This document shows positions 6,855-16,071 of a stretch of DNA of 46,050 nucleotides, one piece after another. The position numbers and the translations under genes are program-made. The DNA lies in NCBI GenBank assembly GCA_017478085.1, contig JAFVEE010000024.1, positions 1 through 46,050 of the forward strand. Direction: 5' to 3'. Under the pieces are notes generated by a model. It was not told where the DNA came from. It did not search any database and was given only the letters and a program-made list of their open reading frames with translations. Source of the DNA: Prevotella sp. (lineage in GTDB: Bacteria > Bacteroidota > Bacteroidia > Bacteroidales > Bacteroidaceae). Position 1 is the first letter of the stretch, and each line of letters starts with the position of its first letter.

Positions 6855-8441
6855 ATGAATACGAAATCCTTCAGACTCATCATAGCCACGGCCCTCGCGC
6901 TGCTGGCCCTGCCACTGCTGGCTGCCGATGGCGACACCATCTGGGTGCGCTACGACAACCGCTTCAAGCCCAATGCCAGCATACCGGCAAAGGGGGCCGA
7001 CAGCATCGAGGTTACCACCTCGCAGCTGCGCATCTACACCAACGGCACGCCGCGCACCCGTCCTTACGGGGCCATCGTCCCCTTAGACGGGGCCGACATG
7101 ATGTTCACCAGTCCAGGCCGCTACCTGCTGAAGCCCAGCACCTATAGCGGCACCAACTACGAGAATGCCGCCGCCAAGGCGGGCTACAACTTCGCCCATT
7201 CGGTAGAGAGCGAGCACTTCGCCGTGTTCTGGGATGCCCAGTTTGGCAATGATCCCACGCGCATCAAGCACCCTAATGGCGGCGATGTGGCCAATGCCTA
7301 CAATGTGCTCGACGTGGCCGAGAAATGCTGGCAGGTCTATGCCGGAGAGCTGGGCTTCGTGGTGCCAGGCAAGTCTTCTACCGATAAGTACAAGATACAG
7401 CTCTACATTCCCTACCAGAGCGAATGGCGGGCCGACGCTTCCGGCACCGACGGGCAGGATGCCAACGGCACCTGGGGACAGACGGGCATAGGCCACTTCA
7501 CCCCCTGGGCAGCCAATGCCCGTGGCGGCCATACCATTGCCCACGAGGTGGGCCACACCTTCCAGTACCTCGTCTCGGCCGACCTGGGCACCGACCACGG
7601 CTGGCGGTGGGGCTTCAACGGCTATGGCGCAGGCGACTGCGGCTGGTGGGAAAGCTGTGCCGACTGGCAGGCCTACCAGATATTCCCCGAGCGGCAGTTC
7701 ACCGATGGCGAGTACTTCGAGCAGCACCTTAATGCCCACTACCTGAACCTGCTGCACGAGGACTGGCGCTATGCCTGCTGCTACATTCAGGACTGGTGGA
7801 CGATGAAGCACGGGCGCAACTTCATAGGCCGTATGTGGCGCGAGTCGAAGAGACCCGAAGACCCCGTGCAGGCCTATAAGCGCATCCTGGGCCTCACACA
7901 GGACGAGTTCTGCGACGAGCAGATGGAGGGCTACATGCGCATGGCCACGTGGGACATCGACGGTGTGCGCACCCGTGCCCAGCACCGCATTGGGCAGCAC
8001 AAGACATGGCTGCGCACCATCAATGCCGCCACGGCTACCTATCAGGCCGACGTGGACCACTGCATACAGAACTACGGCTACCATATCATCAATATGTCCC
8101 GCCCCGCTGCCGGCACGGTGGTGAAGGCCAACTTCACAGGACTTACCGATGCCGCTGGCTATCGCTACGTCTACCCTGAGCGGGCGGGCTGGCGCTATGC
8201 CTTCGTGGCCATGCAGAAAGACGGAACCCGCCTTTACGGAGAGGTGCAGCGCGACAAGGAGGGCACGGCCCAGCTCACCATTCCCGAGAACTGCACCCGT
8301 CTGTTCTTCGTGGTGATGGGTGCCCCCACGCAGCACTGGCAGCACCCCTGGGATCGCAACGTGGCTGCCTCGTCGTGGGCGCAGAACGGCGAGCAGTGGC
8401 CCTATCAGGTGCAGTTCGAGCAGACCAAACCAACGTTCTAA
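6855..8441 (+). CDS. DUF6055-like exported protein with zincin motif
   Basis: This 528-residue protein has a signal peptide (FRLIIATALALLALPLLAA). Residues from about 120 (SVESEHFAVFWDAQFGND) through the HEVGH motif at about 229 and WWESCADWQAYQ at about 262 fit the DUF6055 family as I remember it. HExxH followed about 30 residues later by E in ESCADW is a gluzincin-type zinc-binding pattern, so a peptidase is plausible but unproven. A C-terminal beta domain follows. Unlike its upstream neighbours it ends without a T9SS tail (QFEQTKPTF), so it may remain periplasmic or be held by another route. Its place between GH43 and DUF2264 genes suggests a role in breaking down a complex plant polysaccharide or glycoprotein. 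Confidence 0.75.
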   Translation: MNTKSFRLIIATALALLALPLLAADGDTIWVRYDNRFKPNASIPAKGADSIEVTTSQLRIYTNGTPRTRPYGAIVPLDGADMMFTSPGRYLLKPSTYSGTNYENAAAKAGYNFAHSVESEHFAVFWDAQFGNDPTRIKHPNGGDVANAYNVLDVAEKCWQVYAGELGFVVPGKSSTDKYKIQLYIPYQSEWRADASGTDGQDANGTWGQTGIGHFTPWAANARGGHTIAHEVGHTFQYLVSADLGTDHGWRWGFNGYGAGDCGWWESCADWQAYQIFPERQFTDGEYFEQHLNAHYLNLLHEDWRYACCYIQDWWTMKHGRNFIGRMWRESKRPEDPVQAYKRILGLTQDEFCDEQMEGYMRMATWDIDGVRTRAQHRIGQHKTWLRTINAATATYQADVDHCIQNYGYHIINMSRPAAGTVVKANFTGLTDAAGYRYVYPERAGWRYAFVAMQKDGTRLYGEVQRDKEGTAQLTIPENCTRLFFVVMGAPTQHWQHPWDRNVAASSWAQNGEQWPYQVQFEQTKPTF

Positions 8442-8457
8442 ACAACATCTTCGGAAT

Positions 8458-9735
8458 ATGAAAAAGACAATTCTTAGTGTACTGTTGCTGCTGGGACTGC
8501 TGGCAGCAGGGCCTGCCGAGGCGGCCAAGAAGAAACAAGTGAAGCAGCTCAACGACCGCGAGTACTGGTGCCAGGAGGCCTGGAAGATGGCCCAGCCCGT
8601 GCTGGAGAATATGGCCAAGGGCGAGCTGCAGAAGAACATGCTGACCGAGTTCAGCCCCTCGTTCGACAACCGCAACCGCAAGGTGGTGTATATGGAGACC
8701 TTCGGCCGGCTGATGGCAGGCATCGCCCCGTGGCTGGCCCTGCCTGAGGACGACACCGCCGAGGGGCAGCAGCGCAAGCAGCTGAAGGAGTGGGCCCTGG
8801 CCTCCTACAGGAACAGCGTTGACCCCGACAGCCCCGACTACCTGGTGTGGGGAGCCAGCGGACAGAACCTGGTCGATGCGGCCTACATCGCCGAGTCGTT
8901 CATCCGGGCCTACGATGCGCTGTGGCTGCCGCTCGATGAAATCACGAAAAAGCGCTACCTCGACGAGTTCAAGAAGCTGCGCAAGATAGAGCCGCCCTAC
9001 ACCAACTGGTTCCTCTTCTCCAGCACGATCGAGAGCTTTATTGCCAAGGCCGCCGGTCTGGGCGAATATGATGACTACCGCGTGATGACCACCATTCGCA
9101 AGGTGGAGGAGTGGTATGTGGGCGACGGCTGGTATGCCGACGGCCCCGTGTTTGCTTTCGACTACTACAGCAGCTACGTGTTCCACGCCATGTACTTAGA
9201 GACGCTGCAGAACATGATCGATGCCAAGGCCAACACCCGCTTAGAGTACAAGAAGTACTACGACCGCGCCCTGAAGCGTGCGCAGAAGTTCTCCATCATC
9301 CTGGAGCGCTTCATCTCGCCCGAGGGCACCTTCCCCGTGATAGGCCGCTCTACGCCCTACCGCATGGCCGCCATGCAGCCGCTGGCCCTGATGGCCTGGA
9401 AGCAGACGCTGCCCAAGGAGCTGTCGAACGGTCAGGTGCGTGCCGCCCTGACGCAGGTGATGCACCGCATGTACGACCAGCAGCAGAACTATAACGAGGG
9501 AGGCTTCTTGACCATCGGCTTCTGTGGCCACCAGCCCGAGACCGCCGACTGGTACACCAATAACGGCTCGCTCTACATGACCAGCCTCTCACTGATGCCC
9601 CTCGGTCTGCCTGCCGACCATCCCTTCTGGACCAGCGAGGCCGAGCCCTGGACACAGGTGAAGGCCTGGGGTGGCCAGCCCTTCCCCAAGGACCACCGCT
9701 GGGCCGATGACATCACGACCAAAGACCGCTGGTAA
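8458..9735 (+). CDS. DUF2264 family exported protein, probable glycoside hydrolase
   Basis: This 425-residue protein starts at the ATG at 8458, 16 bp after the previous stop. The frame extends further upstream, but only into the preceding gene. The signal peptide is MKKTILSVLLLLGLLAAGPAEA. The body is an alpha/alpha-barrel-like DUF2264 domain (PF10022): YMETFGRLMAGIAPWL, TNWFLFSSTIESF (about 181) and GDGWYADGPVFAFDYYSSY (about 221-240). As I recall, some DUF2264 proteins fall in CAZy GH154, which includes a beta-glucuronidase active on arabinogalactan. That would fit the GH43 neighbour, but the activity here is inference. It has no T9SS tail and ends at a strong terminator. Confidence 0.82.
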   Translation: MKKTILSVLLLLGLLAAGPAEAAKKKQVKQLNDREYWCQEAWKMAQPVLENMAKGELQKNMLTEFSPSFDNRNRKVVYMETFGRLMAGIAPWLALPEDDTAEGQQRKQLKEWALASYRNSVDPDSPDYLVWGASGQNLVDAAYIAESFIRAYDALWLPLDEITKKRYLDEFKKLRKIEPPYTNWFLFSSTIESFIAKAAGLGEYDDYRVMTTIRKVEEWYVGDGWYADGPVFAFDYYSSYVFHAMYLETLQNMIDAKANTRLEYKKYYDRALKRAQKFSIILERFISPEGTFPVIGRSTPYRMAAMQPLALMAWKQTLPKELSNGQVRAALTQVMHRMYDQQQNYNEGGFLTIGFCGHQPETADWYTNNGSLYMTSLSLMPLGLPADHPFWTSEAEPWTQVKAWGGQPFPKDHRWADDITTKDRW

Positions 9736-9738
9736 ACA

Positions 9739-9777
9739 CAATGAAGGCTCCGTCGCACTGCGGCGGAGCCTTCGTTG
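9739..9777. terminator. Bidirectional terminator between DUF2264 and helicase genes
   Basis: GAAGGCTCCG and CGGAGCCTTC form a 10-bp GC-rich inverted repeat around a short loop, between two convergent genes. The sequence belongs to the same CAAC/GGCTCC family as the arrays at 33541 and 44285. Confidence 0.8.
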
Positions 9778-9794
9778 AAATGGGGCAAAATTGC

Positions 9795-11603
9795 TTATTT
9801 CTTCTTCTTTGGCTTGCGGCGGGCCCAGCCCTCTTCGCTAAAGTCGGGCTCTTCACCACGCAGCTGCACCCCCTTCATCAGCTGTTTCCAGTCGTCCTTG
9901 TGGGTCTTGCGGTGCGGGTTTACAAACATTTCCTTATCGATGGAACCGCGCTTTTTTGACGGACTGCGGTCCTTCCCCTCTTCCTCGCTGTTGCAGCGCA
10001 CGGTGCGGCCCTTGTAGCGAATGCCGGTGAGTTGGGTAGCCACCTTGCGGGCATCCTTCTCGGGCACCTCGAAAAAGCAGATGGTGTCGAGCAGGTCTAT
10101 ATGGCCCACCTCCTGACGGCCGCCCACGTAGCGGTTCAGCGTCTGCATCAGCACGCCGGGGAAGAAGCCGTCGCGCTTGCCCAGGTTGATGAAGAGGCGG
10201 TGGTAGCCCTCCTGCGCCTTGTTCATGCGCTTCTGGCGGTCGGTCTGCGGCTTGGCAGCCTTCTGCTCCTTGCGGCTCACGGGCTCAATCTCGGGCGCAT
10301 CGGCATAGTAGGCCAGGAACTTGCCGAACTCCAGCGAGACGATCTTCTTGATGATCTCCTCCTTGTCGATATACTCGAAGTAGCGGCTGATGTCCTGCAT
10401 AAAAGGCGCGATTTCATCGTCGTTTACGTCGGTTTTCACAATCTGGTCCATCACCTTGTAGAGCTGCTTCTTGCAGATCTCCTCGGCCTTGGGAATCTGC
10501 TGCTCCACAAACTGCTTGCCAATCTCCTTCTCGATCGAGCGAATCTTGTGCTTCTCCTTCGAGTGAACGATGCTGATCGAGGTGCCCTTCTTGCCCGCGC
10601 GGCCCGTGCGACCCGAGCGGTGGGTGTAGTTCTCGATGTCGTCAGGCAGCCCGAAGTTGATGACGTGGGTCAGGTCATCCACATCCAGACCGCGCGCCGC
10701 CACGTCGGTGGCCACGAGCAGCTGCGTCAGGTGCTGGCGGAACTTCTGCATCGTGAGGTCGCGCTGCTGCTGCGAGAGGTCGCCGTGCAGGGCCTCGGCG
10801 TTGTAGCCGTCCTTGATGAGCTTGTCGGCAATCTCCTGCGTCTCGAGCTTCGTGCGGCAGAAGATGATGGCAAAGATGCGCGGGTTGTAGTCCACGATGC
10901 GCTTCAGGGCCAGGTACTTGTCCTTGGCCTGCACCATATAGTAGATGTGGTTCACGTTCTCGGCACCCTCGTTGCGCGAGCCCACCACGATTTCCTGCGG
11001 GTCTACGAGGTATTTCTTCGCAATCTTCTCTACCTCGCGGCTCATCGTGGCCGAGAACATCAGCGTGTTGTGCTCCTGGGGCAGCGACTCGAATATCTCG
11101 TTGATGGAGTCAGAGAAGCCCATGTTCAGCATCTCGTCGGCCTCGTCGAGCACGATGTTCTGCACCTGCTCCAGGTGGGCATAGCCACGGTTCTTCAGGT
11201 CGATGAGTCGGCCCGGCGTGGCCACGATGATCTGCACGCCCTTGCGCAGGGCGCGCATCTGCGGCTCGATGGCCGCACCGCCATAGACGGCCTCGATGTG
11301 GACGCCCTCCATATACTTCGAGAAGTCGCGCATATCGTCGGCTATCTGCAGGCACAGCTCGCGCGTTGGCGAAAGCACCAGTGCCTGCGTGCCCCGGTCG
11401 CCGGTATCGATGCGCTGCAAGAGCGGTATGCCGAAGGCGGCCGTCTTGCCCGTGCCCGTCTGTGCCAGGGCGATGGTGTCGCGGCGGCTTTCCAGCAGGG
11501 CGGGTATTACTTGCTCCTGTACAGGCATGGGCTGCACAAATCCCAGTTCGTCGATGGCGCGGCGTATCTGCTCACTCACGCCCAGTTCCTCAAATGTCTT
11601 CAA
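9795..11603 (-). CDS. DEAD-box RNA helicase with DbpA-type RNA-binding domain
   Basis: This is a 602-residue ATP-dependent RNA helicase of the DeaD/CsdA-DbpA kind, with roles in ribosome assembly and cold adaptation in known members. Visible motifs are AQTGTGKT (47-54), DEAD (about 153), SAT (MFSATMS), HRSGRTGRAG (about 328), and a C-terminal RNA-binding domain (RLFINLGKRDGFFPGV, about 466-540) before a basic tail. I chose the TTG at 11603 as start: it gives MKTFEELGVSEQIRRAI, the usual N-terminus of these proteins, and the -7 box at 11631-11638 lies downstream of the longer alternative start at 11657, so that start would not be transcribed. There is no in-frame ATG nearby. Confidence 0.92.
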   Translation of the reverse strand: MKTFEELGVSEQIRRAIDELGFVQPMPVQEQVIPALLESRRDTIALAQTGTGKTAAFGIPLLQRIDTGDRGTQALVLSPTRELCLQIADDMRDFSKYMEGVHIEAVYGGAAIEPQMRALRKGVQIIVATPGRLIDLKNRGYAHLEQVQNIVLDEADEMLNMGFSDSINEIFESLPQEHNTLMFSATMSREVEKIAKKYLVDPQEIVVGSRNEGAENVNHIYYMVQAKDKYLALKRIVDYNPRIFAIIFCRTKLETQEIADKLIKDGYNAEALHGDLSQQQRDLTMQKFRQHLTQLLVATDVAARGLDVDDLTHVINFGLPDDIENYTHRSGRTGRAGKKGTSISIVHSKEKHKIRSIEKEIGKQFVEQQIPKAEEICKKQLYKVMDQIVKTDVNDDEIAPFMQDISRYFEYIDKEEIIKKIVSLEFGKFLAYYADAPEIEPVSRKEQKAAKPQTDRQKRMNKAQEGYHRLFINLGKRDGFFPGVLMQTLNRYVGGRQEVGHIDLLDTICFFEVPEKDARKVATQLTGIRYKGRTVRCNSEEEGKDRSPSKKRGSIDKEMFVNPHRKTHKDDWKQLMKGVQLRGEEPDFSEEGWARRKPKKKK

Positions 11604-11630
11604 AATCGCGGAAATTTTTAGTTGTTTTTG

Positions 11631-11638
11631 CAAAGATA
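11631..11638 (-). promoter_or_regulatory. -7 box (TATCTTTG) of the helicase gene
   Basis: The minus strand reads TATATCTTTGC, 27 bp before the chosen TTG start. It lies inside the longer possible reading frame, which is why that longer form is rejected. Confidence 0.7.
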
Positions 11639-11682
11639 TACATAAAATTGTAAACAAACAAGGTTTTCCAAATAATTATTTG

Positions 11683-11690
11683 TATTTTTG
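11683..11690 (+). promoter_or_regulatory. -7 box (TATTTTTG) of the C10 protease gene
   Basis: TATTTTTGC fits TAnnTTTG and lies 24 bp before the ATG at 11715. Together with the helicase box it makes a compact divergent promoter region. Confidence 0.6.
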
Positions 11691-11714
11691 CAGAGAATAA
11701 CCAAGCTATCGACC

Positions 11715-14168
11715 ATGACGAAAGAAAGAAAGGTGCTCTTCCTGCTCATCGCGCTGCTGACCTGCCCTATGACCTTGTTGGCCAATGACGGCTGGCAGCG
11801 CCAGGCGCAGGCTTTCCTCGCCCAGAAAGGCGTGGCCCGCCAGCTGCAACCAGCCATCGCGACCAGCGACTACCAGATCTTCAACATAGGCCAGCGACAA
11901 GGCTTCGTGGTAGTGGGCAATACGGGCATCATAGGCTATACTACCCGTGGAACCTTCAGCCCTGACAGCATGCCCGCCGCCATGCGCTGGTGGCTCTCAG
12001 TGGCCAGCAAGGCTGTTCCGATGGCCACGGGGCGGCACGAGGCGGTAGCCCCACTACTGCGCACCGCCTGGGGGCAGCACAGTCCTTACAACGACCTCTG
12101 CCCTACTGAAGGCAAGAATCGCTGTCTGACGGGTTGCGTGGCTACAGCCATGGCCCAGGTGATGGCCTTCCACCGCTGGCCTGAAGGGCCTACCGCTTCC
12201 CTGCCAGCCTATACCACCCGAACCGACAGCCTTGAGGTAGAGGCGTTGCCGCCCGCCCAGATAGATTGGAACCTGCTGCTGCCTATCTATACGAAAAACG
12301 ACCCGCAAGAGCAGCGGCTGGCCGTGGCCACGCTGATGCGCTATTGCGGCCAGGCCGTGGGCATGGACTACAGGCCAACCTTCTCGGGAGCCTACCTGGC
12401 CGAGGCTGCCCAGGCACTGCAGCAGAGCTTCGGCTACGACGACGGCGTGCGGCAAGAGGTGCGCTCGCGCTACACCATTGCTCAGTGGGACAGTCTGATC
12501 AGCCACGAGCTCTATGTCGGACGGCCCGTTATCTATGCAGGGCAGTCGGCCTCGAATGCCCACGCCTTTGTGGTCGACGGTTGCGATGCCGACGGCCTGT
12601 TCCACATAGACTGGGGATGGACTGGCGACTACAATGGCTATTTCCACCTGCACTTCCTGAAGCCCAACGACAACGACTATTCGCAGAACTGCACTGCCGT
12701 GGTAGGTATCAGGCCGCCCGACGATGAGCCGTTTGCTGCCGAACCACCCTGTCTGACGGGGCGCGCCCTGGCTGTCGACGGCATGAAAGTAAGGCTTACG
12801 GTGGTGAACCTGACCACCAGCGCCCATACCTTCAGCGTGGCGCTGGCCACCAGCAGCAGCGACGGCACGCTGACCGACACCATCATAGGGCAGCAGACGC
12901 ATCATTACGCAGCCAAGAACGGACGCAACATCAGCATCGACGCAGGCCAGGCCGCTGCCTTGCAAGGAGGTACCTACAGGCTGGTGCCCGTCTGCAGGGA
13001 GCACGCCACCGATCCCTGGCAACCCATGTTCAGCAGCGAAGACTACGTTGAGGCCGTGATGGCAACGACTGGCGAAGGCCTGTTGGTGCTGCATCCGCGC
13101 CCCGACCTGCGCGTGGCCGATCAGTGGGCCGACGGTCTGCTACTGCCCTATCAACCCGTGATGCTCACCTTACTGCTCAGAAACGAGGGCGAGGACTTTA
13201 CTGGCCACGCCGCGCTTATGGCCTGCCGCACCGACAGCACAGGCCTGGAGGAACCCTGGCAGGTAGGAAGCGCACTGACGGCCTTAGGGCATGGCGACGA
13301 ACAGCAGCTTGCTTTCGAGAGCCTGTTCCGCAGGGCGGGCGACTACCGGCTGTGGATAGAGGCCGACGGCAGGGCCACCCCCTCGTTTCCGCTGACGATA
13401 GCCCCCGACGTAGAGGCCAGCATCAAGGCCGTCGACGGGCCACGCTACACGGGCTGCCCCGTCAGCGTCGACGTGCTGTTCAGGTGCGCTGGGCCCGTGG
13501 GCTATGAAGGCGAGGCGTTTTTGTGGCCAGGCGAGCGGCCAGGAGTGGCAATGGGAAGAATTCAAGTGCTGCCGTGCGACAGCCTGCTGCTGCGGGGCAG
13601 CGTGAGTTTTGCCGATACCGGCACGCAGCAGCTGACCGTGACGGGCAGCAGCCACCGCGAGCATATCGTGGCCGAACCTGTGACGGTTCACATCGAGCCG
13701 TTTGTCGAGACCGAGGCGCAGCTTAGCCTGAGCGAGCCCATGGCGCTGCTGGCCGATACGATAGTGGCGGCATACGTACGGAACGAGGCCAGCGAGCCAT
13801 TCGTGGGCTATCTGTTCTTCCACCTGAAGAACACTGACAACATAGCGGTGGCATCTGCCAGCCTGATGGTGGCCCTACCTGCCGGGCAGGTAAGCATGCT
13901 GCAGTTCGCCATTCCATCGGTAGGCCAAGACAGCTTCTGGGCCGAGCTATGGTGCCAGGACTTTGGCAGCAGCACCCCTTACGGCACTACACACCAGCTC
14001 ACCACGGTTGGCGGACAGCTGCTAAGCACAGGCATTGCCGCTCATTCCAAGGCCACCACCCGCCCCGCCTCTACGCTATGGACAACGGCAGGCCGCCCCG
14101 CCAGCTTGTCGCGACAGGGCATCGTAGTGGGGAAGCACTTCAAACGAATAGTACGAATAACGAAATAA
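11715..14168 (+). CDS. C10 family (streptopain/interpain-like) cysteine protease with T9SS tail
   Basis: This 817-residue protein has a signal peptide (VLFLLIALLTCPMTLLA), then a Spi-inhibitor-like propeptide (YQIFNIGQRQGFVVVGNTG). The C10 catalytic domain carries Cys in LTGCVATAMAQVM (about 141) and His in NAHAFVVDGCD (about 283), followed by FHIDWGWTGDYNGYF. C10 members include streptococcal SpeB and Prevotella interpain A, secreted zymogens that cut host proteins. A long C-terminal part of beta-sandwich repeats ends in GIVVGKHFKRIVRITK, a T9SS-like tail. The ATG at 11715 is chosen because the -7 box overlaps the earlier TTG at 11688. The propeptide shows VVVGNTG where the usual motif has an Asp-rich turn. 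The gene ends 9 bp from the convergent FecR gene. Confidence 0.88.
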   Translation: MTKERKVLFLLIALLTCPMTLLANDGWQRQAQAFLAQKGVARQLQPAIATSDYQIFNIGQRQGFVVVGNTGIIGYTTRGTFSPDSMPAAMRWWLSVASKAVPMATGRHEAVAPLLRTAWGQHSPYNDLCPTEGKNRCLTGCVATAMAQVMAFHRWPEGPTASLPAYTTRTDSLEVEALPPAQIDWNLLLPIYTKNDPQEQRLAVATLMRYCGQAVGMDYRPTFSGAYLAEAAQALQQSFGYDDGVRQEVRSRYTIAQWDSLISHELYVGRPVIYAGQSASNAHAFVVDGCDADGLFHIDWGWTGDYNGYFHLHFLKPNDNDYSQNCTAVVGIRPPDDEPFAAEPPCLTGRALAVDGMKVRLTVVNLTTSAHTFSVALATSSSDGTLTDTIIGQQTHHYAAKNGRNISIDAGQAAALQGGTYRLVPVCREHATDPWQPMFSSEDYVEAVMATTGEGLLVLHPRPDLRVADQWADGLLLPYQPVMLTLLLRNEGEDFTGHAALMACRTDSTGLEEPWQVGSALTALGHGDEQQLAFESLFRRAGDYRLWIEADGRATPSFPLTIAPDVEASIKAVDGPRYTGCPVSVDVLFRCAGPVGYEGEAFLWPGERPGVAMGRIQVLPCDSLLLRGSVSFADTGTQQLTVTGSSHREHIVAEPVTVHIEPFVETEAQLSLSEPMALLADTIVAAYVRNEASEPFVGYLFFHLKNTDNIAVASASLMVALPAGQVSMLQFAIPSVGQDSFWAELWCQDFGSSTPYGTTHQLTTVGGQLLSTGIAAHSKATTRPASTLWTTAGRPASLSRQGIVVGKHFKRIVRITK

Positions 14169-14177
14169 GATACAAAC

Positions 14178-15362
14178 TTAGATGTTGCTGATGACGAGTG
14201 TGCCGTCTTCTATATGGGCGCTGAACTCATGGAAGCTGTTCAGTAGTTCAATGGCGCGCTCGGCACTCTCGCTGCGCGGACAGAAGAAGCGCACGTGGCG
14301 TTCTATCAGCTCGCGGCCCTCTATCACCACGTTCAGCCCGTACCAGCGACCCAGCTCAACGACCACGTCGACCAGTGGCGCCTCGTCGAAGTAGATGTAG
14401 CCGTTGCGCCAGTTTATGTAGGGCTCCATATTCTCCTCTTTTGCCGTGAAGCCTTGCGCGGTGAGGCTGGCCCCCTGTCCCGGCTGCAGGGTGAGCGGAC
14501 TGAAAGCCTCGTCGTTGGCCCGCACCTGCACCCGCCCTTTGATCAGGGCCACATGGGGCTCGCGGTCGGGATAGCAACTCACGTTCAGCTCGGTGCCCAG
14601 CACGCGGGCTTGCATGCGGTCGGTGTAGATGACGAAGGGGTGCTGCGGGTCGTGGGCCACGTCGAAGTAGGCCTCGCCTTGTAGGTAGACGCGCCGCTCC
14701 TTGCCTACGAAGCGCGAAGGATACGTGAGCCGTGTGTCGGTGTGCAGCCATGCTCGCGTGCCGTCGGCAAACACAATCTGGAAGTCTTTGCCTGCCGGTA
14801 TGCTCACGGTGTTCTGCTCCACCTCGTCGCTGATGGCCACGCCGCGCCGCTGCTGATTGTTGTAGTCGAGCACCAGCCGTCCCGGGGCCGAGAGAGTAGT
14901 GCCCGTGGTCTGCCGGTCTTTCTCGTCAGAGAGGTTCAGCTCCTGCCCGTGGTCTACGCCGATGGTGAGCACGATGTCCTGCTTCTGCTGCGGCTTCTGG
15001 TAGGCCACGAACCGCTCGTGCTCCTGCTGTCTCTGCCCACCCGTCTGCTGCTGGCGGGGCCATAGCAGCAGCACGCCTATCACAATGGCGGCGGCAGCGC
15101 TGAGCCAAGGCAGGTAGGAGCGCCATAGCTGGCGCTTCTGCGAGGTGGGCAGCTGGCTGGCCAGGCGTGCCCACTCAGCCTCAACATCGGGCTGAGGTGC
15201 TACGGCGGTGCGCAGGCCGTCGAGCAGCTGCATCGTGCCTGCCGCCTCGTTGTCGCTAAGCAGCAGCTGCAGCTCGTCATCGGTCAGCTCATGCCCTTCT
15301 TCGGCCATCTGTGCCAAAGCATCGAGCAGATGGTCGATGCTGTGACCGTCTTCTGTTCTCAT
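14178..15362 (-). CDS. FecR-type anti-sigma factor
   Basis: This 394-residue protein has a cytoplasmic sigma-binding region, one membrane segment (LPWLSAAAAIVIGVLLLW, about 85-103), a periplasmic FecR domain (about 188-285: AGKDFQIVFADGTRAWLHT, VYLQGEAYFDVAHD) and a C-terminal DUF4974 domain (YFDEAPLVDVVVELGRWYG). Family members hold an ECF sigma factor inactive until a TonB-dependent transporter's STN domain signals across the periplasm. It follows the ECF sigma gene by 64 bp on the same strand. The SusC encoded at 29226-32813 has an STN domain and is the natural candidate partner. Its stop is 9 bp from the convergent C10 protease gene, with no terminator visible between them. Confidence 0.92.
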   Translation of the reverse strand: MRTEDGHSIDHLLDALAQMAEEGHELTDDELQLLLSDNEAAGTMQLLDGLRTAVAPQPDVEAEWARLASQLPTSQKRQLWRSYLPWLSAAAAIVIGVLLLWPRQQQTGGQRQQEHERFVAYQKPQQKQDIVLTIGVDHGQELNLSDEKDRQTTGTTLSAPGRLVLDYNNQQRRGVAISDEVEQNTVSIPAGKDFQIVFADGTRAWLHTDTRLTYPSRFVGKERRVYLQGEAYFDVAHDPQHPFVIYTDRMQARVLGTELNVSCYPDREPHVALIKGRVQVRANDEAFSPLTLQPGQGASLTAQGFTAKEENMEPYINWRNGYIYFDEAPLVDVVVELGRWYGLNVVIEGRELIERHVRFFCPRSESAERAIELLNSFHEFSAHIEDGTLVISNI

Positions 15363-15426
15363 GGGTTAAGTATTTGTTTATAAGTATATCGTTTAGGAAA
15401 ATAAAATCGACACCCTCGCGGGCTGG

Positions 15427-15942
15427 TTATTCACTTTTTTTAGGCATTTTGGCCCGTAGCGTCTTCAGTGCGGCCACAATGTGCTTGCGCACGGCGCTCA
15501 CGCTGATGCCCAGCTCCTGTGCCACCTCGGCATACTTCTTGCGGTGCAGGTAGCATCGTTCCAGCACCAGTCGGGTGCGTGGCGTAAGGTCGCTGTCGAT
15601 GATGGCGCGCATCTGTTGCAGCTGCGCCTCCAGCTCCTCGAGCGTTGCCGCCTCGTTGTCGTTAGTCCTGGCAAGTGTGTGTTCATAGTATTCTGCATAG
15701 CGCTGGCGTGCCTGCAGATGGCGCACGTAGTCTATGCACTTGTTGCGCACAAGGCTGAAGATGTAGGCCTTCTGCCGCTCTGGGGGAATGCTGTCCAGCT
15801 GGTCGTAGGCCTGTCTGAAGGCCTCGCCCACCAGGTCGCGGCACGCCTCGTCGTCGTCCACCATTCGCATGGCGAAGTGATACAGGCTGGTGTAGTGTTG
15901 CCTGAACAGTAGCTCCAGTGCCTTGTGCTTGTCAGTCGTCAT
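15427..15942 (-). CDS. ECF-type RNA polymerase sigma factor
   Basis: This 171-residue sigma-70 family protein has region 2 (LFRQHYTSLYHFAMRM, DLVGEAFRQAYDQL, YIFSLVRNKCIDYVR) and region 4 (LVLERCYLHRKKYAEVA, LGISVSAVRKHIVAAL). It matches the Bacteroidetes sigma family paired with FecR and SusC-type transporters. A TATCTTTG box ends only 7 bp before the ATG, so the mRNA is probably nearly leaderless. It is followed by the FecR anti-sigma gene. A terminator hairpin separates it from the end of the large SusCD operon upstream on the same strand, so it is a separate unit. Confidence 0.93.
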   Translation of the reverse strand: MTTDKHKALELLFRQHYTSLYHFAMRMVDDDEACRDLVGEAFRQAYDQLDSIPPERQKAYIFSLVRNKCIDYVRHLQARQRYAEYYEHTLARTNDNEAATLEELEAQLQQMRAIIDSDLTPRTRLVLERCYLHRKKYAEVAQELGISVSAVRKHIVAALKTLRAKMPKKSE

Positions 15943-15949
15943 TTGCGTG

Positions 15950-15957
15950 CAAAGATA
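15950..15957 (-). promoter_or_regulatory. -7 box (TATCTTTG) of the sigma/FecR operon
   Basis: The minus strand reads CGTATCTTTGCAC, with 7 bp between the box and the sigma factor ATG. The expected transcription start is at or next to the start codon. Confidence 0.65.
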
Positions 15958-16008
15958 CGAAATGTTGACAACTCCACTACAGAATAAACAATATTTAACC
16001 CAACAACA

Positions 16009-16041
16009 GAGGCTCCATTGCCTCGATTGCAGTGGAGCCTC
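16009..16041 (-). terminator. Terminator at the end of the SusCD/PKD operon
   Basis: GAGGCTCCA and TGGAGCCTC form a perfect 9-bp stem with a 15-nt loop, just after the stop of the 1923-residue protein. It again has the GGCTCC core seen in the other gene-end repeats of this window. Confidence 0.75.
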
Positions 16042-16071
16042 GGTCGTAGGGCGGTTGCCCGGTCAGGGGCC

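Noticed and set aside
11604-11657. Eighteen extra N-terminal residues on the DEAD-box helicase
   Set aside because: The segment contains the -7 promoter box and does not match the family's N-terminus.
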